Source: Hydrogenophilales bacterium (GTDB lineage: Bacteria > Pseudomonadota > Gammaproteobacteria > Burkholderiales > Thiobacillaceae). From it: DNA of 64,000 nt. The translations under genes were made by a program, and so were the position numbers. Shown piece by piece: positions 42,310 through 52,505 of this stretch (position 1 is its first letter; each line of letters begins with the position of its first letter). The stretch covers positions 124,001-188,000 of the forward strand of contig JADJCP010000006.1 of assembly GCA_016703155.1 (NCBI GenBank), written 5' to 3'. Below the pieces are notes generated by a model. It did no database searches, was not told the origin of the DNA, and worked only from the letters and a program-made list of their open reading frames with translations.

Positions 42310-43101
42310 TCAACTGCTGGTTTCAGGAAGATTCTTGCGGCCCTGTTCCCGAGCCTTGATGCGCTTCTTTGCCACCGCGCTGCTATCCCTGAAGCGAATG
42401 CTCTCATTGCCGGTCTCGACGATATGACAGTGGTGAGTCAGGCGATCCAGCAGCGCCATCGTCATCTTCGCGTCGCCGAACACACGTGACCACTCTCCGA
42501 AGTCCAGGTTGGTCGTGATGATCACGCTGGTGTGCTGATAGAGTCTCGACAGCAGATGGAACAGGAGTGCCCCGCCGGACTGACTGAACGGTAGATAGCC
42601 CAGCTCGTCGAGAATCACCAGATCCATGCGCAGCAGGCTCAGTGCGATTCGCCCCGCCTTGCCTTGCGCCTTCTCCTGCTCCAGGGCATTGACCAGATCG
42701 ACCGTCGAATAGAATCGCACCCGTTTGCCATGGCGGGTAATCCCGGAGACGCCGATGGCGGTGGCCAGATGCGTCTTGCCGGTGCCCGGCCCACCCACCA
42801 GAACGGCGTTGTGCGAGGCCTCTGTAAAGGCGGTCTCGGCTAACTCCAGGACCAGTTTGTGATCCACCGGTGAGATGGCGAAGTCGAAGCCCGCCAGGTC
42901 GCGATGCATCGGGAACTTCGCGGCATGCATCTGGTGGCTGACCGAGCGCATGGCACGGTCGGTGATCTCGGCCTGTAGCAGGTGTTCGATTAACCATCGG
43001 GCGCTGTCGAGCGCGGCACGATCCTGTTCAAACTGGTCGGTCCAGGCGCTCGCCATGCCATGCAGTCTCAATTGCTTGAGTTCGGTGCAAAGATCACGCA
43101 T
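42310..43101 (-). CDS. istB: IS21-family helper ATPase IstB (copy 1, intact)
   Basis: 263 residues. AAA+ ATPase with Walker A 'AVLVGGPGTGKTHLATAIG' near 99-117, Walker B 'RMDLVILDELGYLPF' near 157-171, and a sensor region 'SVIITTNLDFGEWSRVFGDAKMTMALLDRLTHHCHIVETGNESIRFRDS'. It helps the IstA transposase select targets. Start overlaps the end of istA by 8 bases. In copy 2 the same gene is broken by a missing G. Confidence 0.94.
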   Translation of the reverse strand: MRDLCTELKQLRLHGMASAWTDQFEQDRAALDSARWLIEHLLQAEITDRAMRSVSHQMHAAKFPMHRDLAGFDFAISPVDHKLVLELAETAFTEASHNAVLVGGPGTGKTHLATAIGVSGITRHGKRVRFYSTVDLVNALEQEKAQGKAGRIALSLLRMDLVILDELGYLPFSQSGGALLFHLLSRLYQHTSVIITTNLDFGEWSRVFGDAKMTMALLDRLTHHCHIVETGNESIRFRDSSAVAKKRIKAREQGRKNLPETSS

Positions 43102-44619
43102 GGTCGATTTCCTCGGGGAGATCCTGTCCGCGGAGGCGGTCGTAACGCTTCGGGTCGGCGATCGGCGGGGTGGCGACCTTCAAGGTCGTCTCCACGGTCT
43201 CTGGCACCGGCGGTGCATTCAGCCGACTCAGGACGTTGATCACATGCTCGACGCTTACCCGGCCGGAGGGCGGCGAACTCTCCAGGGCCAGTTCCACCGC
43301 CACCAACACGGCATCCAGTCCGGCCTTGGGGACGATGGCCAACACCTGCGCCATGACCCGGTCGCCGCCGGGTTCGCGCAGCAAGCCTCGGCGCAGTTGC
43401 TGCAATGGTGCCGGTAGATCGGCAAACGGCGCGCCGTTGCGTAGGGCACCGGGCTTCCTCTGCAGGAGGGGAATGTAGTGCTGCCAGTCATAGCGGACCT
43501 GGCCGCGTTCGCTGTGACGTTCGTGGCTGGCGACGATGGCATCGCTCGCCACGACGACGACCCGGCCTGGATACAACCGCGTGCTGACCCGCTGACCCGC
43601 CAGCTCGCAGGGCACCGAATAGCGGTTGCGGGATACCGACACCAGGCAGGTGCTCGATACCCTGGACGGACTCTCCACATAGCCATCAAACGGCACGGGC
43701 ATCGGCATCAAGTGCGCGTGCTCATGCTCCAGCATCTCGGCCACGCTGAACTGGTCATGCTGTGGATGACGGAGCTCGGACCATAAGGCCCGACACCGCT
43801 CCCCCAGCCAGGCATTCAGTTCGGCGAACGAGCCAAAGCGCAGCTTGGCGGCGTCGATCCAGATGCGCCGCCGGCTGTCCTGCACGTTCTTCTCGACGAC
43901 GCCTTTCTCCCAACCCGAGGCGACGTTGCAGAAGTCGGCATCAAACAGGTAGTGCGCGCACATCACGGCGAAACGGGCGTTGACGATACGGCCCTTGCCC
44001 TTCTTGACCTTGTCCACCGCGGTCTTCATGTTGTCGTAGATGCCCCGGCGGGCGACCCCCCCGAGCGCCGCAAAGGAACGGGTATGGGCATCGAACAGCA
44101 TCTCGTGTCCTTGGCTAGGGTAGGCCACCAGCCAGAAGGCCCGACTGGCACACAGCTTCATGTGCGAGACCTGGAGACGGTAATAGATGCCGCCCACCAC
44201 CAAGCCTTCTTCGCTCCAGTCGAACTGGAAGGCTTCGCCCAATTCGAAGCTCAGCGGCACAAATGCCTTGGTGGCGGCCCCTGACCTTCACCCTGGCGCC
44301 AGGCGCGGACGTAGTCGGTGACCCGTGAGTATCCCCCCGTGTAGCCCGCCGCCTGGATCTCGGCGAACAGGGCGAGCGCCGTACGTCGTTCCTTCTTCGG
44401 TCGATGTGCGTCGGTCGCAAGCGCTTGCTGTAGGGCCTTGTGGTAGGCGGTCAGCTTGCCGGCCTGGGGTGGCCGTGGGCGGCTCTTCGGTTCGCCTTCC
44501 AGCGGGGCTTCCAGCCATTTGCTGATCGTATTGCGCGACAGACTGGTGATGCGAGAGATCTCTCGTACAGACTTGTTCTGGCGGTGAAACATCCGCCGAA
44601 CCTTGCCAATCATGGCCAT
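43094..44619 (-). pseudogene. istA: IS21-family transposase IstA (copy 1, one-base deletion)
   Basis: The N-terminal part (helix-turn-helix, 'MIGKVRRMFHRQNKSVREISRITSLSRNTISKWL') and the DDE integrase part ('FQFDWSEEGLVVGGIYYRLQV', 'ARRGIYDNMKTAVDKV', 'GWEKGVVEKNVQDSRRRIW') are in different frames. Compared with copy 2, one G is missing from a G run near 44278 (four instead of five). Repaired, the protein would be about 508 residues like copy 2. Confidence 0.9.
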
Positions 44620-44818
44620 GGTGATCACTCCTGATCTCCTGCTGAATAATTCAGCAGGATAGGTTGAACACCCGGCTCAATTCAGGATCGGCAGAACTTC
44701 ATAAGTGGCTCAATTCTCGGTCGGCGCCAACAGAGTTGGTGCCAGTGAATTTGGTGCCATAAGCCTGACTGGCAGGACGTTACCTTCCACCCCCTCATGG
44801 CCCGAGGGGATCAACGGA

Positions 44819-46406
44819 GTGAACGTCTTGAAACCACACCTGCAAACCACGATCTGGACGCTGCTCAAGGGCGGCGCCAGCCAGCGCGAGATCGAACGGG
44901 TGACGGGGATTTCCCGCCACACCATCCGCGCCTACCAGCAACGCTTTGACGCTGATCCGGCAAACGGCCCCGGGGTGGCCACCGACCCGGCCGGTCAAAC
45001 TGCTCCACCCCGGCCACCGGGGTCACCTCAGGCGGCCACCTCCAAGTGCGAACCCCACCGTATCTTCATCGAGGCCCAGGTCCCACTGGGCCGTAACGCC
45101 ACCGCGATCTACCAGGACCTGGTCGACCGGCACGGCTTCGAAGGCGCCTACAACTCGGTCAAGCGCTTCATCGCCCATCTCTGCCACAAGGAACCCGAGC
45201 AGTTCGACCGGCTGAGTTTCCTGCCCGGCGAGGAGATGCAGGTCGATTACGGCGAAGGCGCGCCCACCCGGGTGCTCGGCACCGACCGCTACCGCAAGCC
45301 CCGCCTGTTCGTCGCCACCTTGCGCTACTCGCGGCGCAGCTTCCGCCGCGTGGTTTGGACGTCCGGCCAGCAGGTCTGGGCCGAACTGCATGAGCAGGCC
45401 TGGCGCTACTTCGGCGGTTCCTGCCGCTACGTGGTCCTCGACAACCTGAAGGAGGGGGTGCTCAAGCCCGACCTGTACGAGCCCGAGCTCAACCCGGTCT
45501 TCGCCGCCACGCTCAAGCACTACGAGGTGGTGGCCGATCCGGCCCCGGGTACGCGACCCGAACCGCAAGGGCACGGTCGAGAATGCCATCCAGCATACCC
45601 AGTCCACCGCGCTCAAGGGACGGCGCTTCGAATCGATCGAGGAGCAGAACACCTTCCTGGAGCACTGGGAGTGCAAATGGGCCGCCTCGCGCATCCACGG
45701 CAGCGAACGCCGCCAGGTGCAGGCCATGTTCGAGGAGGAGCGGGGTCACTTGCAGCCGCTGCCCGCCACCGGCATGCAGTACTTCACCGAGATGCCGCGC
45801 ACCGTGTGCGATGACAGCTGCGTGCGCGTCGACCATAGCAGCTACGCCGCCCGGCCCGCCGCCATCGGCTCGAAGGTGCTGGTGCGCCTGTTCGAGCGCC
45901 GCATCGAGATCCGGGACTTGCGCAGCCACGCCTTGCTGCGCACCCACGCCCGCGCCGATCGCCCCGGTTCCGTCGTGCTGCCGGCCGCCGAACGGGTATT
46001 CAACCCCTCCCGGGAAACCCGCTACATCCTCGATCAGGCCAAGGTGATCGGCCCCCACGCCGCGCAGTTATGCGAGCGGCTCTTCGCCCTCGAGGGCCGG
46101 GTCGGACAGCGCAAGCTCTGGGGCATCGTCAACCTCGCCAAGCGCTACCCGAACCACCTGCTCGATGCCGCCTGTGCCGCCGCCATCGAGCAGGGCGTGT
46201 ACAGCTACCGGCACGTCAAGGCACTGACCGAGCGGCGGGTGGCCGAGGCCTTGGCCACCCTCCAGGCCGACTCTCCGGCACCCTCGCCATCGGCATTGAC
46301 CCAGGCGCACACCCTCATCCGCGACACCGACGAGTACGGCGATCTCTTCACTCAGATCGCCTCCGCCGCCGCCACCACCCCATCCCTCGAAGGCAGCCAA
46401 CCATGA
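44819..46406 (+). pseudogene. istA: IS21-family transposase IstA of the middle element (one-base insertion)
   Basis: From the GTG at 44819: 'NVLKPHLQTTIWTLLKGGASQREIERVTGISRHTIRAYQQRFD' (helix-turn-helix), 'EEMQVDYGEGAPTR' and 'RRVVWTSGQQVWAELHEQAWRYFGGSCRYVVLDNLKEGVLKPDLYEPELNPVFAATLKHYEVVADP' (DDE domain). After that one extra C near 45545 shifts the frame. The continuation 'VRDPNRKGTVENAIQHTQSTALKGRRFES' is in another frame and runs to 46406. Repaired length is about 528 residues. Confidence 0.88.
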
Positions 46407-47167
46407 ACCTGATCGAAATCGAACGCACCCTGCGCCAGCTGCGCCTGTCCGGCATGGCCGACACCCTGTCCACCCGCGTGATGGAGGCCCAGGTCGGCCA
46501 GCCGCCCTTCCTGGAGACCCTCGCCAACCTGCTTCAGGACGAACTCGATCGGCGGCGCTCGCGCCTGACCGAACGCCGCTACAAGCGCTCCGGCCTCGAC
46601 GAGCGCCCCACGCTGGCGGACTTCGACTGGCGCTTCAACCCCAAGCTGCCACGCGCCGCCTGCTTCGAGCTGCATACCCTGAAGTTCGTCGGCGAGGGCG
46701 CCAACGCCCTGATCATCGGCAAGCCCGGCACCGGCAAGAGCCATGTCGCCAAGGCGGTGGCCTACCAGGCCACCCTGCAAGGCTATGACGTCCGGCATGT
46801 CGAGGCCGACACGGAGTTCGCCCGTTATGGCCTGGCCAGCGCCCCGGAACAGGCCGGCTTGCTCAAGGGGTGGATCGAGCCGGATCTCCTGATCCTCGAC
46901 GATCTGTTCCTGGCCCGACGCATCGCTGACGTGAGCGCCGAGCTCCTGCAGGCCATCGTCCACCAGCGCTACAAACTGCGCCGGGCCATCGTCATCACCT
47001 CCAACCGGGTGGTGCAGGATTGGGGCAAGTACCTCGGTGACGCCACCATGGCCACCACCATCCTCGACCGCCTCATGCACCGCTGCTCAATGCTTGAATT
47101 CGAAGGCCGAAGCTACCGCCTCAAGGAGGCCGCCGCACGTATCGCCGTCACCCCTGAGCAGGCATAA
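46403..47167 (+). CDS. istB: IS21-family helper ATPase IstB of the middle element
   Basis: 254 residues from the ATG at 46403, which overlaps the istA stop as ATGA. Contains 'LRQLRLSGMADTLSTRVMEAQ' at the N-terminus, Walker A 'ALIIGKPGTGKSHVAKAVA' near 106-124, Walker B 'PDLLILDDLFLARR' near 159-172, and 'RAIVITSNRVVQDWGKYLGDATMATTILDRLMHRCSMLEFEGRSYRL'. It appears intact and is clearly different in sequence from the IstB of the flanking copies. Confidence 0.94.
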   Translation: MNLIEIERTLRQLRLSGMADTLSTRVMEAQVGQPPFLETLANLLQDELDRRRSRLTERRYKRSGLDERPTLADFDWRFNPKLPRAACFELHTLKFVGEGANALIIGKPGTGKSHVAKAVAYQATLQGYDVRHVEADTEFARYGLASAPEQAGLLKGWIEPDLLILDDLFLARRIADVSAELLQAIVHQRYKLRRAIVITSNRVVQDWGKYLGDATMATTILDRLMHRCSMLEFEGRSYRLKEAAARIAVTPEQA

Positions 47168-47238
47168 TCCGACCGTCCTGCCTGGAGCAGTTTGACCGGC
47201 CATAAGTGGGGCAGTTTGGGGTGGCCAGCGGGGGCACG

Positions 47239-47364
47239 GACGGTAGAGTCTCAGTGTGGAAAGAACGGATTATTCTGCGCACCCAACCACTTAATGGTGA
47301 ACCTGAGGTGATCGCACCACCAGTCCAACCTGACATTGAAGTTGCAGTTCGGCGAAAGGCATGA
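47239..47364 (+). pseudogene. 3' remnant of an unidentified gene upstream of the XRE gene
   Basis: An open frame runs from the end of the middle IS element (47236) to a TGA at 47362-47364, encoding about 41 residues (D-G-R-V-S-V-W-K-E-R-I-I-L-R-T-Q-P-L-N-G-E-P...) and ending 'VRRKA'. Its stop overlaps the start of the XRE gene as ATGA, the signature of a real operon partner. The 5' part was lost to the IS element. The family cannot be recognised from this piece. Confidence 0.5.
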
Positions 47365-47621
47365 ATTACGGACCAGAATTCAACCCTAACCGCCTGAGTC
47401 TCGCCCGACGACGCCGTGGTTTGACTAAAAGAAAGCTTGCGGAGCTTGTCGGCACGGATGTTCGGGCAATCACAGGCTACGAGAGTGGTGAGTACAAACC
47501 AGAGAAGGATCGACTCCAGCTCTTGGCGGAGAAGCTGCATTTTCCTACGCAGTTTTTTGTTGGCGATGATGCGCAGGAGATCACCCCTGTTGGCGCCGAC
47601 CGAGAATTGAGCCACTTATGA
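47361..47621 (+). pseudogene. XRE-family regulator fragment, cut by IS21 copy 2
   Basis: Residues 1-75 are native: 'FNPNRLSLARRRRGLTKRKLAELVGTDVRAITGYESGEYKPEKDRLQLLAEKLHFPTQFFVGDDAQEIT' is an XRE helix-turn-helix with the 'LAEKL.FP.QFF.GDD' linker that usually precedes an ImmA/IrrE-type peptidase domain. At 47588 IS21 copy 2 begins and the last 11 codons are IS sequence ('GADRELSHL'). The full-length protein was probably an XRE-ImmA fusion, as found in toxin-antitoxin-like or mobile-element control modules; only the DNA-binding part remains. Confidence 0.75.
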
Positions 47622-47700
47622 AGTTCTGCCGATCCTGAATTGAGCCGGGTGTTCAACCTATCCTGCTGAATTATTCAGCAGGAGATCAGGAGTGATCACC

Positions 47701-49227
47701 ATGGCCATGATTGGCAAGGTAAGGCGGATGTTTCACCGCCAGAACAAGTCTGTACGAGAGATCTCTCGCATCACCAGTCTGTCGCGCAATACGATCAGCA
47801 AATGGCTGGAAGCCCCGCTGGAAGGCGAACCGAAGAGCCGCCCACGGCCACCCCAGGCCGGCAAGCTGACCGCCTACCACAAGGCCCTACAGCAAGCGCT
47901 TGCGACCGACGCACATCGACCGAAGAAGGAACGACGTACGGCGCTCGCCCTGTTCGCCGAGATCCAGGCGGCGGGCTACACGGGGGGATACTCACGGGTC
48001 ACCGACTACGTCCGCGCCTGGCGCCAGGGTGAAGGTCAGGGGGCCGCCACCAAGGCATTTGTGCCGCTGAGCTTCGAATTGGGCGAAGCCTTCCAGTTCG
48101 ACTGGAGCGAAGAAGGCTTGGTGGTGGGCGGCATCTATTACCGTCTCCAGGTCTCGCACATGAAGCTGTGTGCCAGTCGGGCCTTCTGGCTGGTGGCCTA
48201 CCCTAGCCAAGGACACGAGATGCTGTTCGATGCCCATACCCGTTCCTTTGCGGCGCTCGGGGGGGTCGCCCGCCGGGGCATCTACGACAACATGAAGACC
48301 GCGGTGGACAAGGTCAAGAAGGGCAAGGGCCGTATCGTCAACGCCCGTTTCGCCGTGATGTGCGCGCACTACCTGTTTGATGCCGACTTCTGCAACGTCG
48401 CCTCGGGTTGGGAGAAAGGCGTCGTCGAGAAGAACGTGCAGGACAGCCGGCGGCGCATCTGGATCGACGCCGCCAAGCTGCGCTTTGGCTCGTTCGCCGA
48501 ACTGAATGCCTGGCTGGGGGAGCGGTGTCGGGCCTTATGGTCCGAGCTCCGTCATCCACAGCATGACCAGTTCAGCGTGGCCGAGATGCTGGAGCATGAG
48601 CACGCGCACTTGATGCCGATGCCCGTGCCGTTTGATGGCTATGTGGAGAGTCCGTCCAGGGTATCGAGCACCTGCCTGGTGTCGGTATCCCGCAACCGCT
48701 ATTCGGTGCCCTGCGAGCTGGCGGGTCAGCGGGTCAGCACGCGGTTGTATCCAGGCCGGGTCGTCGTCGTGGCGAGCGATGCCATCGTCGCCAGCCACGA
48801 ACGTCACAGCGAACGCGGCCAGGTCCGCTATGACTGGCAGCACTACATTCCCCTCCTGCAGAGGAAGCCCGGTGCCCTACGCAACGGCGCGCCGTTTGCC
48901 GATCTACCGGCACCATTGCAGCAACTGCGCCGAGGCTTGCTGCGCGAACCCGGCGGCGACCGGGTCATGGCGCAGGTGTTGGCCATCGTCCCCAAGGCCG
49001 GACTGGATGCCGTGTTGGTGGCGGTGGAACTGGCCCTGGAGAGTTCGCCGCCCTCCGGCCGGGTAAGCGTCGAGCATGTGATCAACGTCCTGAGTCGGCT
49101 GAATGCACCGCCGGTGCCAGAGACCGTGGAGACGACCTTGAAGGTCGCCACCCCGCCGATCGCCGACCCGAAGCGTTACGACCGCCTCCGCGGACAGGAT
49201 CTCCCCGAGGAAATCGACCATGCGTGA
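47701..49227 (+). CDS. istA: IS21-family transposase IstA (copy 2, intact)
   Basis: About 508 residues from the ATG at 47701 ('aggag' eight bases upstream); a GTG at 47692 is also in frame. Helix-turn-helix 'MIGKVRRMFHRQNKSVREISRITSLSRNTISKWLEAPL', DDE core with 'EAFQFDWSEEG' (Asp), 'RRGIYDNMKTAVDKV' (Asp) and 'GWEKGVVEKNVQDSRRRIW' (Glu), and a beta-barrel region 'SSTCLVSVSRNRYSVPCELAGQRVSTRLYPGRVVVVASD'. It catalyses the IS cut-and-paste reactions. This is the only intact IstA among the three IS21 elements in the window. Confidence 0.94.
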   Translation: MAMIGKVRRMFHRQNKSVREISRITSLSRNTISKWLEAPLEGEPKSRPRPPQAGKLTAYHKALQQALATDAHRPKKERRTALALFAEIQAAGYTGGYSRVTDYVRAWRQGEGQGAATKAFVPLSFELGEAFQFDWSEEGLVVGGIYYRLQVSHMKLCASRAFWLVAYPSQGHEMLFDAHTRSFAALGGVARRGIYDNMKTAVDKVKKGKGRIVNARFAVMCAHYLFDADFCNVASGWEKGVVEKNVQDSRRRIWIDAAKLRFGSFAELNAWLGERCRALWSELRHPQHDQFSVAEMLEHEHAHLMPMPVPFDGYVESPSRVSSTCLVSVSRNRYSVPCELAGQRVSTRLYPGRVVVVASDAIVASHERHSERGQVRYDWQHYIPLLQRKPGALRNGAPFADLPAPLQQLRRGLLREPGGDRVMAQVLAIVPKAGLDAVLVAVELALESSPPSGRVSVEHVINVLSRLNAPPVPETVETTLKVATPPIADPKRYDRLRGQDLPEEIDHA

Positions 49228-50010
49228 TCTTTGCACCGAACTCAAGCAATTGAGACTGCATGGCATGGCGAGCGCCTGACCGACCAGTTTGAACAGGATC
49301 GTGCCGCGCTCGACAGCGCCCGATGGTTAATCGAACACCTGCTACAGGCCGAGATCACCGACCGTGCCATGCGCTCGGTCAGCCACCAGATGCATGCCGC
49401 GAAGTTCCCGATGCATCGCGACCTGGCGGGCTTCGACTTCGCCATCTCACCGGTGGATCACAAACTGGTCCTGGAGTTAGCCGAGACCGCCTTTACAGAG
49501 GCCTCGCACAACGCCGTTCTGGTGGGTGGGCCGGGCACCGGCAAGACGCATCTGGCCACCGCCATCGGCGTCTCCGGGATTACCCGCCATGGCAAACGGG
49601 TGCGATTCTATTCGACGGTCGATCTGGTCAATGCCCTGGAGCAGGAGAAGGCGCAAGGCAAGGCGGGGCGAATCGCACTGAGCCTGCTGCGCATGGATCT
49701 GGTGATTCTCGACGAGCTGGGCTATCTACCGTTCAGTCAGTCCGGCGGGGCACTCCTGTTCCATCTGCTGTCGAGACTCTATCAGCACACCAGCGTGATC
49801 ATCACGACCAACCTGGACTTCGGAGAGTGGTCACGTGTGTTCGGCGACGCGAAGATGACGATGGCGCTGCTGGATCGCCTGACTCACCACTGTCATATCG
49901 TCGAGACCGGCAATGAGAGCATTCGCTTCAGGGATAGCAGCGCGGTGGCAAAGAAGCGCATCAAGGCTCGGGAACAGGGCCGCAAGAATCTTCCTGAAAC
50001 CAGCAGTTGA
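49220..50010 (+). pseudogene. istB: IS21-family helper ATPase IstB (copy 2, one-base deletion)
   Basis: The normal start at 49220 (MRDLCTELKQLRLHGMASA) runs into a TGA after 19 codons because one G is missing near 49278 ('cctgacc' instead of 'cctggacc' in copy 1). The rest of the protein, including Walker A 'GGPGTGKTHLATAIG' and Walker B 'LVILDELGYLPF', is intact in the shifted frame to 50010. Intact IstB for this type is supplied only by copy 1. Confidence 0.92.
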
Positions 50011-50135
50011 TCGTCGCCCGCGTAGAGAACAGCTTCAAGGAGGTCAACAAACCGGAAAAACCGTACACTTATCCACAGCCAACCTCCATCCGGTTGGCTT
50101 ACATCCCCGGCTCAATTCTCGGTCGGCAGGGTGGC

Positions 50136-52472
50136 TCAATTCAACTTCGGCGCGAACATGACGCGCAACTCCTTGTCCAAGGCCGCCACACATTTGCTAA
50201 CCAGTTCAGGGGTTTCAAAGTGGACGGTGTAGGCGGCTTTGCGGTTGATCTTGCCCCATAGCGCTTGAAATTCCTTCTTGTCGAAGTTTGCGTTCAGCGG
50301 GTTGACCTTGGCCTTGCGGTCGTCACCGATCTGCGGCATCTGCGCATCGCTGAAGACGCTGTCGATTAACTGGAATACCTGCTCGGCATAGGGTTGCAAC
50401 TCGGCGGGTAACGCCGCCACCTGCTCTTCCCGTTTGGCCTCGTGGTAAGCCGGGGTGATCTGATCGTTGTCGTCGGTGTAATCGTTCTTGGCCAGATAGC
50501 GGTAGATTTGCTTGGCCATCTGCGCGGTGACTTCCATGTCTCCGCCGGGCGTTTTCAGCACCTTGCCGGTGAAGTATTTTTCATCGGCCACGCGTGGCCG
50601 GGCCGACAGCGATTCGCTGATGTCCTTCTGCAAGGCGCTGACGAAAACCTTGTAGCTCTCGCTGGCCACCACGGTCAGTTCATTGATCTGGTGCACCGTG
50701 GCCGGGTTGTCCATGCGGTCGCCCGATTGGTTGACGGCCAGGCGCAAGCCACGGCCCACCTCCTGCCGGCGCGAGACGGTGTTATCGCTGTGCTTGAGGG
50801 CGCAGATGACGAACACGTTGGGGTTGTCCCAGCCTTCGCGCAGCGCCGAATGCGAGAAGATGAAGCGCACGGGTTCGGCGAAGGACAGCAAGCGCTCCTT
50901 GTCTTTCAGGATCAAGTCATAGGCATCCACATCATCGGTTTCCGTCGATTTCTTGCCGGTCTCCGGGTCGACTAGGTGTTTGGTCTTCTTGTCGATGGAG
51001 AAGTAGCCGTTGTGGGTCTGTCGAGCCTGGATGCCCTTCAGATAGCGGTTGTAGGGTGTGTCTTCCAGGCTCAGCACTTCATTCAACTGGGCGAGGTACT
51101 CCTCCTCGAAAACCTGCGCATACTCGCCGGGCACTTCGCCGCTGGCGTCGTACTGGCGGTACTTTGCGACCGTGTCGATGAAGAACAGCGACAGCACCTT
51201 GATGTCCTGATTGAACAGCGGCTGTTCCTTGTCGAAGTGGGCCTTGATGGCTTCGCGAATCTGGATGCGGCGCATGGCTGCTTCATCCACGTTGCCCACA
51301 GCTTCCCCGGCCACCAGTTCGACACCGTTGGTGAAGCTCAGTGTGTTGATGCGGGCGTCAATCTCCGCCACCACATAGCCTTTGTACTGATCTAGCCCGC
51401 CGGACAGGTCATACAGGTTGTCGTTGCGGCCCAGCTTGCGCATGACGCGCTTGATGCCGTTGCTCTGCTTGATCTCCAGTTCGACTCGCGCCTCCGGGGG
51501 CTTGCTGGTGGAGATTTCGATGTCCTGCAAGTAGAGATAAGCATTAGTGCCAGTCAATCCCTTGACCGTGATCCCGCGCACGGCGATCTTCTTCACTAGC
51601 TTTTGGTTGAAGGCATCCAACGCATCCAGGCGATGAATCTTGTTGTACTCGGTCTTGTGGGTGGCCGAGTAGCGCGCGATCAGCAGCGGGTTGAATTCTC
51701 TGAAGGAATCCAGGGTCTTGGCGCCCTCCATCTTCTGCGGTTCGTCCAGGATCAGAATCGGCCGGTTGGCCTTGATTACGTCAATCGGCCGGCGCGACTG
51801 GAAGTCATCCAGTTCCTCGTAGATGCGCCGGTTGTCCGCGCCGCGTGCGTTGAAGGCCTGCACGTTGATCACCATGACATTGATGCCGGCGTCCGAGGAA
51901 AAGCTCTCCAGGTTGTGCAACTGTTTGGAGTTGTAGATGAAGAAGCGGGCCTTCTTGCCGTAAAGCTCAAGGAAGTGCTCGGCGGTAATTTGCAGCGACT
52001 TGTACACACCTTCACGGATGGCGATGCTGGGCACCACCACGATGAACTTGCTCCAGCCAAAGCGCTGGTTCAGCTCGAACATGCTCTTGATGTAGCAGTA
52101 GGTCTTGCCAGTGCCGGTTTCCATCTCGATGTCGAGATTGATCGGGCAGCCGGTCTTCTTGTCGCCAACCAGCGCGGCGGACAGAGGCAGGTTCTGGCGG
52201 CGCTGCACCGCCTGGATGTTGTCCAGAAGCTGGGCGGGGCTCAGCATCAACTCGGCATTCTTGAAGCCCGCGTCGGTGGCTTCGGTTTCGGGAACAGGCT
52301 CGATACCGAGCAACAGCGACTGCTGGGGTGTCGCAGCCACCGCTATTACCGGCTTGACGCCGGGGTCGATGCGGTAGCTAAGGCCCGAGGATTTCGGCTG
52401 ACCGGCAAAGCAGTCGGCCAGCGAATCCACCGCATGGGTCTGGTAGGGCTGGACTTTGAATTTCAGTTTCAT
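50136..52472 (-). pseudogene. res: Type III restriction subunit Res, C-terminus truncated by IS21 copy 2
   Basis: From the ATG at 52472 (ribosome site 'aggaa'), about 770 native residues. Superfamily 2 helicase core: Walker A 'METGTGKTYCYIKSM' near 117-131, the type III-specific box II 'ILDEPQKMEG' (Asp243), 'ARYSATHKTEYN' (box III), and 'SRRQEVGRGLRLAVNQ' (box VI). At 50158 the frame enters the IS and ends in 'FAPKLN'. Type III Res proteins usually reach about 950-1000 residues, with the PD-(D/E)XK nuclease at the C-terminus. That part is missing here and was not found elsewhere in the window, so DNA cleavage is probably lost. Confidence 0.88.
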
Positions 52473-52505
52473 GCGCTGTTCCTGGCCGATCCCGGAAAAA
52501 TTTTC

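Larger units (their letters stand above)
42162..44732 (-). mobile_element. IS21-family element, copy 1 (inverted relative to copy 2)
   Basis: 2571 bp. The ends are 'tgttcgcgccgaagttgaat' (42162) and, inverted, 'tgttggcgccgaccgagaat' (ending 44732); both begin TG as in IS21. Several internal copies of 'gaccgagaattgagcc' lie near both ends, as expected for multiple transposase sites. It carries istA and istB on the minus strand. Copy 2 at 47588-50158 has the same length and, where checked, near-identical sequence in opposite orientation. No target-site duplication was found, which points to later rearrangement between the copies. Confidence 0.9.
44733..47236 (+). mobile_element. Second type of IS21-family element, left end lost
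   Basis: It carries istA and istB of a subgroup distinct from the flanking copies. The right end '...ccagcgggggca' at 47236 has the terminal CA of IS21 elements. The expected inverted counterpart beginning 'tgcccccgctgg' is absent on the left, where IS21 copy 1 ends directly, so the left terminus was probably removed when copy 1 inserted or recombined. The element is unlikely to move by itself. Confidence 0.75.
47588..50158 (+). mobile_element. IS21-family element, copy 2 (inverted relative to copy 1)
   Basis: 2571 bp, the same length as copy 1, with ends 'tgttggcgccgaccgagaat' (47588) and inverted 'tgttcgcgccgaagttgaat' (ending 50158). It carries istA and istB on the plus strand. It interrupts an XRE-type gene on its left and the type III res gene on its right. 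Flanking bases do not match each other, so its present position probably results from insertion followed by recombination with copy 1. Confidence 0.9.

Noticed and set aside
42157..50165. Composite transposon formed by the two IS21 copies
   Set aside because: No matching direct repeats were found at the outer or inner ends, and the outer ends interrupt two unrelated genes. Two insertions followed by recombination explain the layout better.
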